This document shows positions 1 to 11,359 of a stretch of 64,000 bases of DNA, one piece after another. This stretch comes from Neodontobutis hainanensis (taxonomy: Eukaryota; Chordata; Actinopteri; Gobiiformes; Odontobutidae), in assembly GCA_024349245.1 (NCBI GenBank), contig JALDNG010000809.1, forward strand, positions 20,438 through 84,437, written 5' to 3'. The position numbers were made by a program, and so were the translations under genes. Below the pieces are notes generated by a model. That model was not told the origin of the DNA. It did no database searches and was given only the letters and a program-made list of their open reading frames with translations. How positions within the stretch are numbered: the stretch's first letter is position 1; each line of letters starts with the position of its first letter.

Positions 1-56
1 TAATAATAACTTCCTAGCTAGGAATTTGGGGTGTCTTAAATTTTAAATAAGTCTAA

Positions 57-293
57 ATGCATATCTATATCTCAAATTTTAGGTTCTTTATTTTGATATT
101 TAATTTCACGATCAATTTTAAATATTTTACAGTAAACATTTCAATAAAATTTTCTTTATTTATCAGAATAAAGTTTTATGTTTTTAATACCAATTTTTTA
201 TCATCTGACATATTAATATATTGTTTCCACATTTTGAGTGGTTATTATACCTTTGATAAACAAAATTATCTTTTATATAACGATATTAAATAA
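57..293 (+). CDS. Hypothetical 78-residue hydrophobic ORF
   Basis: An ATG-started frame of 78 codons ends at TAA. The product is rich in Phe, Ile, Asn and Tyr, with hydrophobic stretches near residues 8-25 and 50-62. That composition is also what chance A+T-rich DNA gives in frame. No family is recognised and no splice partner was found. I keep it because it is longer than most chance frames here and begins with a true ATG. Confidence 0.25.
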   Translation: MHIYISNFRFFILIFNFTINFKYFTVNISIKFSLFIRIKFYVFNTNFLSSDILIYCFHILSGYYTFDKQNYLLYNDIK

Positions 294-351
294 ATTTATT
301 CTTTTATTGTAATAATTTATGTTTGAAAATTTATGAATTAACGGTAATTCA

Positions 352-552
352 ATGTTTATTATTGTATATGAACATATAGTTTACACAAAAAACCATGAGC
401 GTTTCACATATATTTTAGCATATATTATTCAAACCAATTATTACCAGTTTCTTTTACTTAAGCAACAGTTCCTATTATTTGTTTTTTTCATAATGAAATA
501 TCAATTATGTTTCGAATTGAATCTAATGGTTTTTTCTCAGTTGATGTGTTAA
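352..552 (+). CDS. Hypothetical 66-residue ORF
   Basis: An ATG frame of 66 codons ending in TAA. It uses a broader codon set than the surroundings (CAT GAG CGT, CAG, CTT AAG CAA CAG), which argues mildly for coding. The middle part (residues 40-52) is hydrophobic and could span a membrane. No domain is recognised. It lies about 60 bases after the stop of the ORF at 57-293 on the same strand; they could be exons of one gene, but I saw no convincing donor/acceptor pair. Confidence 0.3.
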   Translation: MFIIVYEHIVYTKNHERFTYILAYIIQTNYYQFLLLKQQFLLFVFFIMKYQLCFELNLMVFSQLMC

Positions 553-861
553 AAATATTAAGTGTCGACTATGAGCATAAATTCATTTTTTTAAACTATT
601 ATCTGAATAATATAATTTAACATAAATGAGGCTTTTTTAAATCAATATTTCTTATATTTAGCAAAAAATTTCAAAATTTTATATAATCTTCGATATATAA
701 TAGATAACAGATTCTTAATAAACCAATGATTATTAAAAATGAAATTTAAATAACATTTCTACTTTTTTCTTTTTTTATCTTGTATGAAAATATTTTCAAT
801 CATTTTTTTTGGTTTTGAAAAGTAAAAAATAAATTCATTATAATTTATATCAGGATTATCA

Positions 862-918
862 TGAGAGCAGTGATGAATATAAAAATGTTCAACAATTGCT
901 AATTATAAGATAAAAATT
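862..918 (+). CDS. Candidate terminal exon
   Basis: After a splice-acceptor-like sequence (ATTTATATCAG) there are 18 open codons beginning DYHESSDEYKNVQQ and ending at TAA. The peptide is hydrophilic and far less biased to Phe/Ile/Lys/Asn than a chance translation here. No upstream exon was identified. It may be the 3' end of a gene whose earlier exons lie before the window or are too small to see. Confidence 0.25.
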
Positions 919-2320
919 CATTGTATGCTCCTATGAAGCTAAAATTGTTGTAATTTATTTAAATTGACGAAAAATAATTTATTTTTGCTTTTTTTTGTTG
1001 ATTTTCAATCAAAACTATTTTTTATAAAACCTGTATTTTGAAAATTTCATGGATATTAATTACAATATTTTACGTCAACAAGTTAATGTTTGTTAATTTT
1101 TACAATACAATTTAATTTATAAATGTAATATTTGTATAAATAAAAAAATTTTATACTTTATAATTATTTCTTATTTATAGATTATTTAGAAACGTCTCTA
1201 TGATGTTGTAGATGAAGTAATGTTTTTTAAATGAAAGGGAATAGACGTGGAAATGTTGGTTGATAGGAAATTAATAAATGATGAAACATAATTCTTTTAA
1301 GTGTTATAATTTATTTGAGATTCATTCGTCTTTTAATTTTCTTTTATAATTGTTCTTTTTATGGATCAGAATAGAACCATTCGGGATAAAATCGTTTAAA
1401 AGCTCAAATAGACATTCTAAAATTTAATTTAAAATGGAATATAAAATAAATCTGAATATACCAATACTTAAGGCAGATTATTTAATTTGAAAATATATTT
1501 TCTTTTTTGTATAAAAATTAGTTCATTTGGATAGTAAATCTTTCACAAAATATTATAATTTTTACATATTGCACATATATCTTAGATAAAACTCATGAAA
1601 AATTGAATTTGTTTGCATATATAAAAAAATTAAATATTCAATCAACGAAAAAATGATCTATTTCGCCACTGAAAAAAGTAAATCTGTTGAAGTATTTTAT
1701 GTGTAACATTATAAATAAAATCTGTAAATAAATGTTACAGTGTCGCAACCTTTATGTTTTATCATTTTTAAAGTAATTTTATACTTTATTTATTTTCATA
1801 TTTAGCCTTTAAAAATTAATGTCAGAAACTAATCTTCAAGAATGACAGATTTATTTAAGTGCTTGTTAAAGGTTATAATGTTAACGTGTATTTATTTCAA
1901 CTAAAATGTTTCAACATTATTATTATTTAATCGTGCTGAACTTTGCCACTTAAGCCAATTCTAAATATTAATGAGAGATAAAACATAAAAATATCTTAAT
2001 TAAGCTGTTTAAGGACATAACTCTAGTATCGTCTGAAATAGTATCTTCTGTGATTGTGTTCAGATTGAACATGCAGTCTTAGTGCTTAAACTTGTAATCT
2101 TAAATTTGAATTATCTGAATTCAAAATATTTTTAGAATGTTTCTTCATATTTTCTTACGATGTATTTAAATATTTATTGATTGAGGATGCGAAAAGTAAT
2201 GCTGAGAATATTTTAAATTTTTATATGTTTTTATATTTTTAAAAAATTGCGATAAATTTTCCAGTTTTTAATTCCATTTTGTTCATTTAAAAAAAATATA
2301 AGTTTGATGTAATTTTGAGA
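919..2320. other. A+T-rich stretch, no supported gene
   Basis: Low-complexity A+T-rich DNA. Two short patches (about 1180-1290 and 1970-2110) are less A+T-rich and open for 25-36 codons in more than one frame on both strands. They could hold exons, but nothing fixes strand or frame. Confidence 0.5.
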
Positions 2321-2329
2321 ACTAAATTA

Positions 2330-2945
2330 AAATCAGCTTGATCCCACTGTGAGGATTTGACGGTTTTATATTCACTAAATCAAGGAGCTTCACAAGGAGT
2401 TGGATGTCACGGTATTCAAAAATTAAACTATTTGGTCTGAATAGCGGATATATGATGACCTTAAAGATTTTCTAAATCTTTATTATTATCAATTAAGTTT
2501 TAAAATCAGATTTTATTTAAATTATGGAAAATTAATTTCATTAAGTTTAATGATTTTACTTCATAAATACGCCAAATCTCTCAATAGGGCTTATAATTGA
2601 TATATAGAACGATGGTTTTGACCATTTTTATATTTTAGACCGTGATTGTTTTGGAAGACATTCTTCCAGTAATTATTTGATTTAAAGCCAGAATAGTCGA
2701 ATATTCCAACAATTAGCGGAGGTTTTTTTTGTTTTCCACGTTTTTTTCAAAATAGTTTAACTTTTAAAGAATCCAAAATAAAACTTATTCAAAGAAATTG
2801 TTGTTTGCTTTGTTAAACAAAAAAAAACAGAGTTAAATTATCTATCTTTTAATTTTTTACAAATTGTTCAAATTATTAACTTCTAATGTATCGGAAATGC
2901 AAAAAATCGCATTGACGAGGCTGAGAGAATCGGACGCGTGATATA
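2330..2945. other. Less A+T-rich islands, unidentified
   Basis: Three patches (2330-2450, 2570-2710, 2890-2940) have clearly more G and C than their surroundings. The last contains a short frame ending IALTRLRESDA and stop. The pattern of short islands broken by stops is like the identified transposon relics in this window, but I could not align any patch to a known transposase or polymerase. Confidence 0.35.
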
Positions 2946-3269
2946 AAATAATATATTTAAAAGCTTAGCTGAAATTAATGAACTTTTTGAAGTCTGTATA
3001 AACCCTTATATTTTGCTGAATTTTCATAATATTTTTCGTATATTAATACTTAAAAATAATTTATATCGTAAATATTATATTCATGATTTCTTTTGTAAAA
3101 ACTAGCCGTTTTACTCACGTGCAAAATGAAATCATTTTCTTTTTAATATTAAAATGTATTATAATTGTTGAAAATTTATATTTTAAACATTTGATTTTTT
3201 GATATAAATTAGATGCAATATTTGTGTGGACTCCCCAAAATAAAAGATATTAACCTTCATTTTCTTTAG

Positions 3270-3301
3270 ATCAGGTTGGAGGATATGCTTATTTAGCACG
3301 A
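3270..3301 (+). CDS. Candidate internal exon (32 nt)
   Basis: A strong acceptor with pyrimidine tract (TTCATTTTCTTTAG) is followed by ten codons reading QVGGYAYLAR and then a GTAAAT donor. It would enter with two leftover bases and leave at a codon boundary. Its partners were not found. Glycine and alanine codons are rare in this DNA, which makes the peptide stand out. Confidence 0.25.
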
Positions 3302-4500
3302 GTAAATTCACAAATATTATCTATTTTTCATTTTTAGGATATTTGAATATTTTATTATTTCTTAACGTGCATTAAAGTTAGAATTTCTTCATAAAATTTA
3401 ATATATTGAGATTTCTATGATTAAATTTTTACTTTATTAAAACTTTACGATTTCTATTTTACCACACTTCATATGTTATTCTCAGATTTCTCTCGATTAT
3501 TGCCGCCAAGTAATTTTATTTGTAAAATAAAGGGATTGATCATAAAAGAAAATGTGATGTGTGTAAATATCCTTTAAAATCATTAATTATTATATTTTGA
3601 ATCATTTCATTAAAGTTTTGATATATTAAATGAATTTCAAAGAAATTAATTTTATAATCTTATGACGCTTTTTCTTAAACTCAAAATTTTAAAATAAAAT
3701 TAATTTGTTTGTTCATGAATTACTAAATATCTCAATTCTTAAAATCTCACAGCAATATCTGTCTAAACAGAAAGAAAATCGTGACTTATTCGATGGGATA
3801 AGATACCTGATAAACGATTGGTGACCTATGAACTAAAATATAAATTAATTGAAATTAAAAATTAATTTCTCAAAAATTATCTCATGCATTTTCACTTTTA
3901 TCGTTATATTAACATTTTAGTTTTGATAATTTCATTTGATTAAAAATTTGGTTGAGATTGTTCTTTTGTATACAGTTCATAAATTTTTATATCAATCCTA
4001 ACTCGTTCATGAAATTCTAACTCTTAATTGGGCATAAACTTTTCTTTTTAATTTAAAGCATAACAATTCACGTTTTTTATATTTTAAATTTTAATCCTCC
4101 GCGAGAAGGGATGATTAACTGCTCTATTTCTTTTACAGAAAATTTTTAAATTTCAAAAATATTCTTTCATGTAAAAAATTAAAGAGATGTTGACCATTGT
4201 GTAAATAAGTAAAGCAAACCAACTTCAATGTCGATATTTTAATTTATCCCTTCTTTTTTCATTATTTAACGAAAATCAGTTTTTAAATCTTATTCAAAAA
4301 GATTCTTGTTTTTTATGATTTATTGATTTTTCTATAAAATTCAGTTTATTTAATTTTTTAAGAGATTCTTATAAATGAATTCAATATATGTGAAAATTTT
4401 AATTTCTCGATTATTTTCGTAATTTATTTTGTTAAGTGTAAGAGTGAATGATATTATCATTATTTTTTAATTATATTTGATATTCAACAACATATTTATT
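3302..4500. other. A+T-rich stretch, nothing recognised
   Basis: No frame of useful length or composition. A short G+C-richer patch at about 4097-4125 carries no recognisable feature. Confidence 0.5.
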
Positions 4501-4510
4501 TTGTACCAAG

Positions 4511-4566
4511 ACTTGAAATCAAATTTGGCATTTATGAGTTTCGGTTTCGTTTATAATGTCATAAAG
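4511..4566 (+). CDS. Candidate internal exon (56 nt)
   Basis: After an AG acceptor at 4509-4510 there are 18 open codons, LKSNLAFMSFGFVYNVIK, then a GTAAAC donor. Composition is less A+T-biased than the flanks. It would enter with two leftover bases and leave in phase 0. No partner exon was found, and the minus-strand gene that ends at 4777 lies just beyond. Confidence 0.25.
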
Positions 4567-4776
4567 GTAAACAGATTAAATATTTTTTCTCTTCTGAAAT
4601 GAAGATAACTCAACGTGTAATTTAAATGATATGCTTAAAATATATTCTGGGCGTAAATTATAAAACAATCAATCATTTAAACACGAATATGTATTAAATT
4701 TTTACTTGTTCATATTCATATTTTCTTCTCTATCATCAAAAAATATGATAATTTATTCGTCATCTATATTACTCTA

Positions 4777-5839
4777 TCAACGAAAAATCTCTCTATCTGT
4801 AAAAAATACTTCATCTTTTTTTCGTGGACTGCAAATATTTAATAGAAATAGATTTTCATTTTTATACTCTTTTAATCTTAAGGTGTGAGCATAAAAAATC
4901 TTTATGCAATATATAAATTTATGAATCGTCTCATTGATATAAAAAGCTGATAATTTTATAGTTATGTATGAATATAAAAGTTGCGACTATTCCTTTATTT
5001 GAATTAGTTTATGAAGATTTTACAGTGAACTGATATCATTGAAGTCTACTTACTTAAGTAAGCCAAAGATAGGGTTTGGTTTTTTTGATTGTGAGTCATA
5101 AACAACCCTAAATCTATCTTGTAAATATGGAAAGGGTGTAGGAAGGAGGTAGAGTTTAACGCGAAACATATTAAAAAGATCTTTAATGAAGAGTTTTAAA
5201 TATGTGTAAACGTCTTTCGAAAGAAGCCCTTGCAGTTTTGCAACATACAAGCTGCACAAAAAATGTGAAAGTTTGTAAATCTAATAAAAACGTGAAAAAA
5301 TCATTTCATTTTTGTATGATTTATGAAATTATGAAAAGTATAATCTAAAAATATTTCTTCTATAAATAACTAGAGAAACATATTCTCAATATTTGCAAAT
5401 TATAAAGGCTCATTATTAAAAGACCATGTCGATTATATTCTTGATATGAACTTGAACCTTAATTTAATATTTATTTGTCGAATAATTATCATGAGAGTTG
5501 TTTGGATATTTAAATATTTTACAATCTCTGAACATGATAAATTTCTTTTGTTGTATCCTGATAAAATGTTTAGTTAAAAATGAAATCTCAATAAACATCG
5601 ATCTCATGTTTGATGTAAAATTTCGTAGTGAAAATATTTAAAGTTTCTAAAAATGACATCTTTTTAAAATCTAGGTGAATAATACTTTTAAAATCAGCCA
5701 ATCTTAACACATTATTCAAAAATAACTTTATTTCCGTTTCGAAAATGTTTAAATCATTATTTTCATGTTTTGATGACAACATAAGTTTATTTTGAATCAT
5801 TCGAATGATAACAAAATTTAAAAGAAATATTTGATTCAT
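4777..5839 (-). CDS. Four-exon gene model, unknown protein of about 167 residues
   Basis: Exons read on the minus strand: 5839-5686, 5557-5458, 5251-5054 and 4828-4777. The third exon is the anchor: 65 open codons (beginning LYVAKLQGLLSKDVY, later DRFRVVYDSQSKKPNPIFGL) with an acceptor ending TTTTTTGTGCAG and a perfect GTAAGT donor. The last exon starts after ATATTTGCAG and reads PRKKDEVFFTDREIFR and stop. Phases at all three junctions agree (A/GA, AG/C, AA/T). The first exon opens with ATG and contains KHENNDLNIFETEIK. The product is mostly hydrophilic with a Leu-rich middle and no signal peptide that I can see. I do not recognise the family. The donors of exons 1 and 2 (GTATTA, GTTCAA) are weak, so these boundaries are less sure than exons 3 and 4. 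Confidence 0.5.
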
Positions 5840-5849
5840 ACATTTATTT

Positions 5850-6510
5850 TAATTTAGATTTGAAGAATCAAAATTACTTTTTTCATTAAATTAAAAAATT
5901 TAATTAAGCTTGGTATAAATTTTTAAGTGGCGTAACTTTTTACGAATTATAAAATTTATTTACGTCGAGTTTTTTTGAAAAATTTTATAAAAGTGAAAAA
6001 TGTAAGAAGACCGACAACTTTCAGAATCTATTTTAGATCAAAATATATAGAAATACAATTTTAAAAATTTTAAATACTATTCCATCTTTATTTTCAAAAT
6101 CTAGAATTGTAGATCGTAAAATAATTTTTGGAGCCAAATCAGGCAATAAAATCATAAAATTAAAAAGAGTTTGATACTCGTTCCATCATTACACACATAC
6201 AATCATCTGTATATTTTTTGAGTTTAACCTAACAGTCAAATTTTTCTGTAATTTAGAATAACACTAGTGCGAATAGACAAATTGACCTATCAGTTATGCA
6301 CCAAGGTTTACACACATCTTCACTTATTCAATTGAATAAAAACATCTTTTTAGCAACGTTTGGCTAGAAAATTCAATAACTTTTTCGTTAAAAGTTGATC
6401 ATTAAAAATTAGATATTATACTCGTTCTCCCATCCTTAAAATAAAAGTGGAACAATTATGAGATGGTTAATTGTTTCTTAAATTAAATATGTAATTTCAT
6501 CAAAATTAAA
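5850..6510. other. A+T-rich stretch, nothing recognised
   Basis: No coding-like frame or repeat seen. A slightly G+C-richer patch around 6230-6320 is open only briefly. Confidence 0.5.
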
Positions 6511-6516
6511 AAACAA

Positions 6517-6870
6517 TTATTTAATTATTTTCAAGCAGTATTTAATATTTTTCTCTTTTTGCAATCTTATAATATAGTTGCAAAAGGAAAAATAACTTGT
6601 TGTATTGAAAAATAGAGATTTTACCACGATAAAGTGTTTGGGTGTTGAGTTTTCTAATAATGAGTTGTCACTAATGAATGAGTTGTATGTTGAAACTCCT
6701 GTGAAGGTTATTTTTAGTTGATGTATTAACCTTAAATACAATAGAGACGAAGACAATTTCAGTAAAAAAACGAATTCGATCAAAAAAGAATTTAAAAGGA
6801 GAATACGTTGTACATTCCAGATTTTGGTTTTCAACGAAAGATCTTCAAAAAAATATATGAACCTACTCAT
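6517..6870 (-). CDS. Hypothetical 117-residue ORF, possibly chance
   Basis: The longest single ATG-or-alternative-start frame near here, 117 codons, ending in TAA. The product has a hydrophobic segment at about residues 22-47 and otherwise polar sequence (LLENSTPKHF). However, the opposite strand over 6760-6870 is also open in two frames, and the ORF abuts the start of a retrotransposon relic. It may therefore be a shadow of decayed element sequence. No family recognised. Confidence 0.25.
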   Translation of the reverse strand: MSRFIYFFEDLSLKTKIWNVQRILLLNSFLIEFVFLLKLSSSLLYLRLIHQLKITFTGVSTYNSFISDNSLLENSTPKHFIVVKSLFFNTTSYFSFCNYIIRLQKEKNIKYCLKIIK

Positions 6871-6879
6871 TTACTCCTA

Positions 6880-7975
6880 TAATAGGTTGCATTTCATACA
6901 ATTCTCTTAAAACTCACTTCGAGGCCTTTTATCCTTCGAATCTACTAGTTATCCACCAACCTCGATTTTCAGTACACATTTAAATAAAAAGAGGATAATA
7001 ATCGCCCAATGTTACAAATTCGTCTTGGTACCACCATTCGAGTCTGAATCATATGAGACAACTTTCATTACGTCATCAGAGAACAAGAGAGATTTTCGTA
7101 AACTGTGGGTTCGTAGACAACTTATTAAGGCACTTGTATTTACTTAAATTTCAAGATCTGTACACGAGAATTCGCCTTTACTTTTACTGTAAGAATATCG
7201 AAGCATTTAGGAAGATATAGATTCTGCATGAATGATATTATCTTAATGTGGAAGCGTCGAGGAGATAATCGGGAACCTGCTAGAGGTTAACCTCATCGAT
7301 AATTAGAAAAAGAGCTGCAGAAACACTTGTATTTATTGATGAGAAGAAAAGTCTCATCTATGTAAAGATTAACGTCTGCCAAGTTCTATATGAATTGAAT
7401 GTTTAATCAATGTGTTTTTTGAAATTAGATGCCAGAAAAGTAAAAGTAACAAAGTTACAACAATGTTTACCTAGTTTCACAATATTTTTTCTTTGTTGCG
7501 ATTGTAAACTATTATAATAATCGAAATTGATACCAAGTCTATTATGACATAAATTTTCTGTCATTATTTCTTGAGCCTGTCTTTTAATAACAATAAACTA
7601 ATCAATTATTTTTAAAGTTTAAATTAACGAAATTTACAATAAACTGAAATGTTTAAAGAATAGTTCGAGAATGAAAAGATAACAATTTTCGAATCAATTC
7701 CATCATTAAACAGCAACCGAACATAAGTTGTCTGTAATACATGTCAACTGCAAAAATATGTGTAAAAAAAAGTAAATATCAGTTTTGACTCAAGCTTGTG
7801 AATAGATAAGTGAGGATTTCAAAATTTGATATGTGAAAGACTATTGCATTTTGAAGAATCTCTTTTCTATATCATCTCTAATAAAGACTTGAATCAAGTG
7901 TTCCTTAAATCTATTGTTATCTTATTTTCTATAAAAAAGAGTTAACTTTAGTTTTTCTCGGTTGGGGCAGTCAAG
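6880..7975 (+). mobile_element. Probable 5' part of a decayed Ty3/gypsy element
   Basis: This stretch has the same raised G+C content as the reverse transcriptase region that follows and stops where the desert begins at about 6880. By position it would hold gag and protease. I could not find a CCHC knuckle or a DTG/DSG protease motif, so the assignment rests on continuity with the downstream polymerase only. Confidence 0.4.
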
Positions 7976-7979
7976 GAAT

Positions 7980-9170
7980 CATACATTTTGACAAAAGTCA
8001 TGGCGACGCCCATCGTAACGCGGTCCAAGAAAAATTAAACACTGCAGATATATCTATTGCACACAGTTACTTTTAATACAGTGATACACAAAGGCTTCTT
8101 TCAATTACCTCATCTTCATGAGTTATTTCTGAAAAATTTCGAGAATTCTACTTCTCAGAAATAGATTATGAGTCTGCCTCTCTGCAATTTGAAATGAAAA
8201 AGTTGTCAAAAGATAATCTGAATATAAACACATATCAATGAATTTAAAAATGTTGCTGTATTCTTATGGTCTTTAATCTGCTCATGCAATATAGCAGCAA
8301 ACCATGGAAAATTTCTGAGTAGCATAGACTTTGTCACGTACTATCTAGATGATGTCATAGTTTCCTGGATTCAAAATTGAAATCCATGGTAGAAGATTAA
8401 AATATATTTTAATTACGTTAAAGGCAGCAGTTAGGAATATTTAATGTATAATTCAGTTGTTTTATAAATCGAAAATTTAATATTGGGAATGATATTGTCT
8501 CACCATAGAATTTCCCAATCTTACCTTAAACCTATGGCATAGATATAATGCCAATACCTTTAATATGGCTGATATCAGATGTTTTACGAACTTGTAAATT
8601 ATTTAGAGTTGTCATTTCTATACTATCTTTTCTCTTTAATCCTTGTATGAGCAACTTAAAAGGACATACTTTGTAAAATGGCATAAAGGCAAGAAAATTC
8701 CCCTTGTGCTGCGAATGAATCTATCAAAGATCATTCAACGTAGAAATACTTTTTCTCAACGCTGCCACTATTCATAGTGACCTACGCATCGTCGCTTACA
8801 AATGTAGCTATTATATCCAATAGAGATACTGATGTTAATGAAAACCTAAATATCCTCATCAAGAGTTCTGAAATAAGCCTAAATATTTTTCATCCATAGT
8901 TAAAGAATCTTTTAGAGTCGTGTTGGGAGCATTTAAATTTTCAAATTACCTTGAATAAAGAAATTTATATTGCAAGTTGACCACCAACTACTGATATTCT
9001 TATTTTTGGTTAAAAGAGGCTTTACTACAAAAGTGGCTGTTAGAATTCAGATGGGTGTTTACTTATCATGGTTATCGTATTTAATAGTTAAAGGCCAATG
9101 AAGAAAATGCGAATTCTAATGCTTTGTCTAGTTTTCCTCTGATACAAATTGAAAATAGGTTTTAATATTT
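7980..9170 (+). pseudogene. Ty3/gypsy reverse transcriptase-RNase H relic
   Basis: Read across several frameshifts and stops, the plus strand gives the landmarks of a gypsy-type polymerase in order. From about 8000 it reads ATPIVTRSKKN (fingers), then FNTVIHKGFFQLPHLHELF, then a degraded palm with SAHAI and TMENFLSSIDF, then the catalytic YYLDDVIVSW with both aspartates intact at 8348-8353. At about 8540-8800 is the connection region (ISILSFLF, then IYQRSFNVEILFLNAATIHS) and at about 8970-9160 the RNase H tail with TDHQLL-like and NANSNALSSFPL motifs, the latter matching the 'NADALSRLP' block of the family. At least four frame changes are needed and many stops occur, so it is long dead. The motif set resembles the lineage with YLDD and 'SAPAIFQ..ME' palms. 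Confidence 0.85.
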
Positions 9171-10110
9171 AGATTTATTTTTTTAAACCTATCTCTTGTT
9201 TACCTAAAAACTAATATTTAAAGATTATAGAGAGTGAACATATAATTTGTTGAGGTGTAATCAAATATAAATATACATCATTTAAATAACTGGCATTATA
9301 TGTTAATTTCTCTCTTGAATGACCAATATTGGAAATGAACAAATGAAATCTCATTTATAGTTAATACTTAATACATGGTATTAATAGAATTATTCCTTCC
9401 TATTTAGGGCTTACTTAGCTTAAACTTTAATACGAGAAACAGCTACATATTAATAAAACGAAGTCAATTGCCCAGAAAACACGTGTGGGATTTTTAAAAT
9501 ATTTGCAAATCTTGTCAGAATAATAATTAATGCCATATATATCACATCGAGTGGTGTAATGCACCACCAAACGTAACTGTAGAATCATCGGAGGGTAAAA
9601 AGTATCGTTTAAGCAAGATGCACAAAAACTTTCTCAACTTATTTGCAGAAGAATGCTATCGTTACTTGTCTATAAATATAAAAAAACTAGAAATAAGCAA
9701 ATAAGATTGAAAGCAGTGAATTATACATTCAAAAAATTTGAAAAAGGTTTTGCAGAATAAAGTTTTCATGAATAATAGCTTGTTCTAATGGCCTAAACAT
9801 GTTTCAGATACCTCCAGACAATTCGTGGAGGAAATGAAAACTACAAACATAAGATAACTTCTAGACTTTCTGACATCAAATGAAATTTTGTTTAGATTTA
9901 TTTATTCAGCAAAGTGAAGTATATGGAACTGTTTACCATTTTAATTCAGCGAAAAAATGGCACACTTTTTTCGCACCGACCAAAATACAGATTATTTAAA
10001 GGCGTGTTTAGCTGATAAATAAAATCATTGAGATCTTAATTTAGATCATGCACAGAAACTAAATATAATACATAAGTAACAAAACTAACAATCTGATTGA
10101 GAATCTAAGC
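9171..10110 (+). pseudogene. Integrase remnant of the first gypsy element
   Basis: Downstream of RNase H the sequence is badly decayed. At 9804-9900 one frame reads SDTSRQFVEE and then LLDFLTSNEILF. This fits the second catalytic block of retroviral-type integrases (SDNG.QF ... F...N.I); the aspartate is kept but the Asn-Gly that should follow it is not. The HHCC finger, the first aspartate and the final glutamate were not located. The order RT-RNase H-integrase supports Ty3/gypsy rather than Ty1/copia. Confidence 0.55.
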
Positions 10111-11130
10111 TGAAAATAGAAAATATATAACTTGTTAGAAATGAACTAATAATGAAAACAAAATTTTCTCAAGAGAGGTAACAAAATATCTAGGATCACG
10201 AAATATTCTGGTTAAGGTTAAAAAGATGACGCTGCATAATCAAAACAAACGAATTTAAGTTTTGTTAAAGTTATCCTATGTAGAGAGAAAGCAATGGATA
10301 CTCAATTGAATAATATTAAGCTCACAAAATAGAGATGTGAAAAATTGGCCGAAGCTCTTTTGTCAAGGATCTTAGAAAACTATTTAGAATATCTCCAATC
10401 TAAGTCGAATTAGACAAGACGTACTTACCAAAAAATACATCTGTTGACATAATCAAAGTACACGATGATTAAACCGCCTTAGAAATATAGAGGAGAGTTT
10501 TACATAGAACTTATACCTTTATTGTATTTAGTCTTTACCTGAAAGAACAACAACAAAAGATTCAGATCAATATAAAACTTATTTAATTATTACAAATTGA
10601 ATAATTTTTAAAATATGAAATATGAATATTTAAAGCTTATTTTAACCCAAAAAATTTATGTTGCAAACAGTAATGTGATGTTTTATCAAAACCTTTTTCT
10701 AAAAATAAAAATAAACCGATATTTTTGAATTTATTAATTACTGTTCATAAATTTTATCGTAGAAATTTATAACTCTAAAAATAAAATAATTATTGAATGC
10801 ACGCTTTATTATCATATTTAGTGGAATGCATTAGATACTATGATTCAAATCAATTTTTCTTAAAATTCATATTAAATTCTATTTGTTTTTATATCATTTA
10901 TGAATTTTTCATTGTTTTGAGATTTTATTTAATTCACAGTTAATCATCAAAAAACAATTTTTATAAATGTACTGATATATATTAACACAATAATTAATTT
11001 TAATATGACATGAAGCCATTTCATTTTTGTTTATATATATTAACATGTATCCTATAATAACTCACAGGAAAAAATTTAGGAAACTATCAAATTATAAATT
11101 CAAAACTCTTTATTAAACAATGATATAAAA
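10111..11130. other. Decayed element tail and A+T desert
   Basis: Raised G+C persists weakly to about 10520, possibly integrase C-terminus and 3' flank of the gypsy relic. No long terminal repeat pair could be matched by eye. After 10560 the sequence is plain desert. Confidence 0.35.
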
Positions 11131-11133
11131 TTA

Positions 11134-11352
11134 TCATCGACCATACATTTTACAAAACAGAAAATACTCGATAAATTTTTTATTTCTTTCAGTTAATATG
11201 ACAAAAAACTTGTTTGAACTAGCAAAAATAGTCAAATAAGCGTTCCAAAGTATATAAATAAAAAGAATCTCTGTTAACACCACTTCATAAAAATATTTTT
11301 TAAAAATTGATAATACAAATAAATTTAATATCATAAATATATCAAATGACAT
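11134..11352 (-). CDS. Small hydrophobic protein ORF, 72 residues
   Basis: An ATG frame of 72 codons ending TGA. Residues 1-17 and 26-45 are hydrophobic (EVVLTEILFIYILW, then AYLTIFASS), and the C-terminus is basic and polar (LTERNKKFIEYFLF, MYGR). This suggests a two-span membrane protein with a charged tail. Codon choice (GTG GTG, GAG ATT CTT, GAA CGC) is broader than in the desert. An AG precedes the ATG, so it could also be a terminal exon. Family not recognised. Confidence 0.4.
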   Translation of the reverse strand: MSFDIFMILNLFVLSIFKKYFYEVVLTEILFIYILWNAYLTIFASSNKFFVILTERNKKFIEYFLFCKMYGR

Positions 11353-11359
11353 CTTTATA

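Noticed and set aside
1190..1240. Frame KRLYDVVDEVM resembling the E2F/DP winged-helix motif
   Set aside because: Only about ten residues match loosely and both strands are open here; no flanking domain sequence could be found.
4706..4888. Plus-strand 60-codon frame
   Set aside because: It overlaps antisense the terminal exon (4777-4828) of the minus-strand gene model, which has matching phase and better splice signals.
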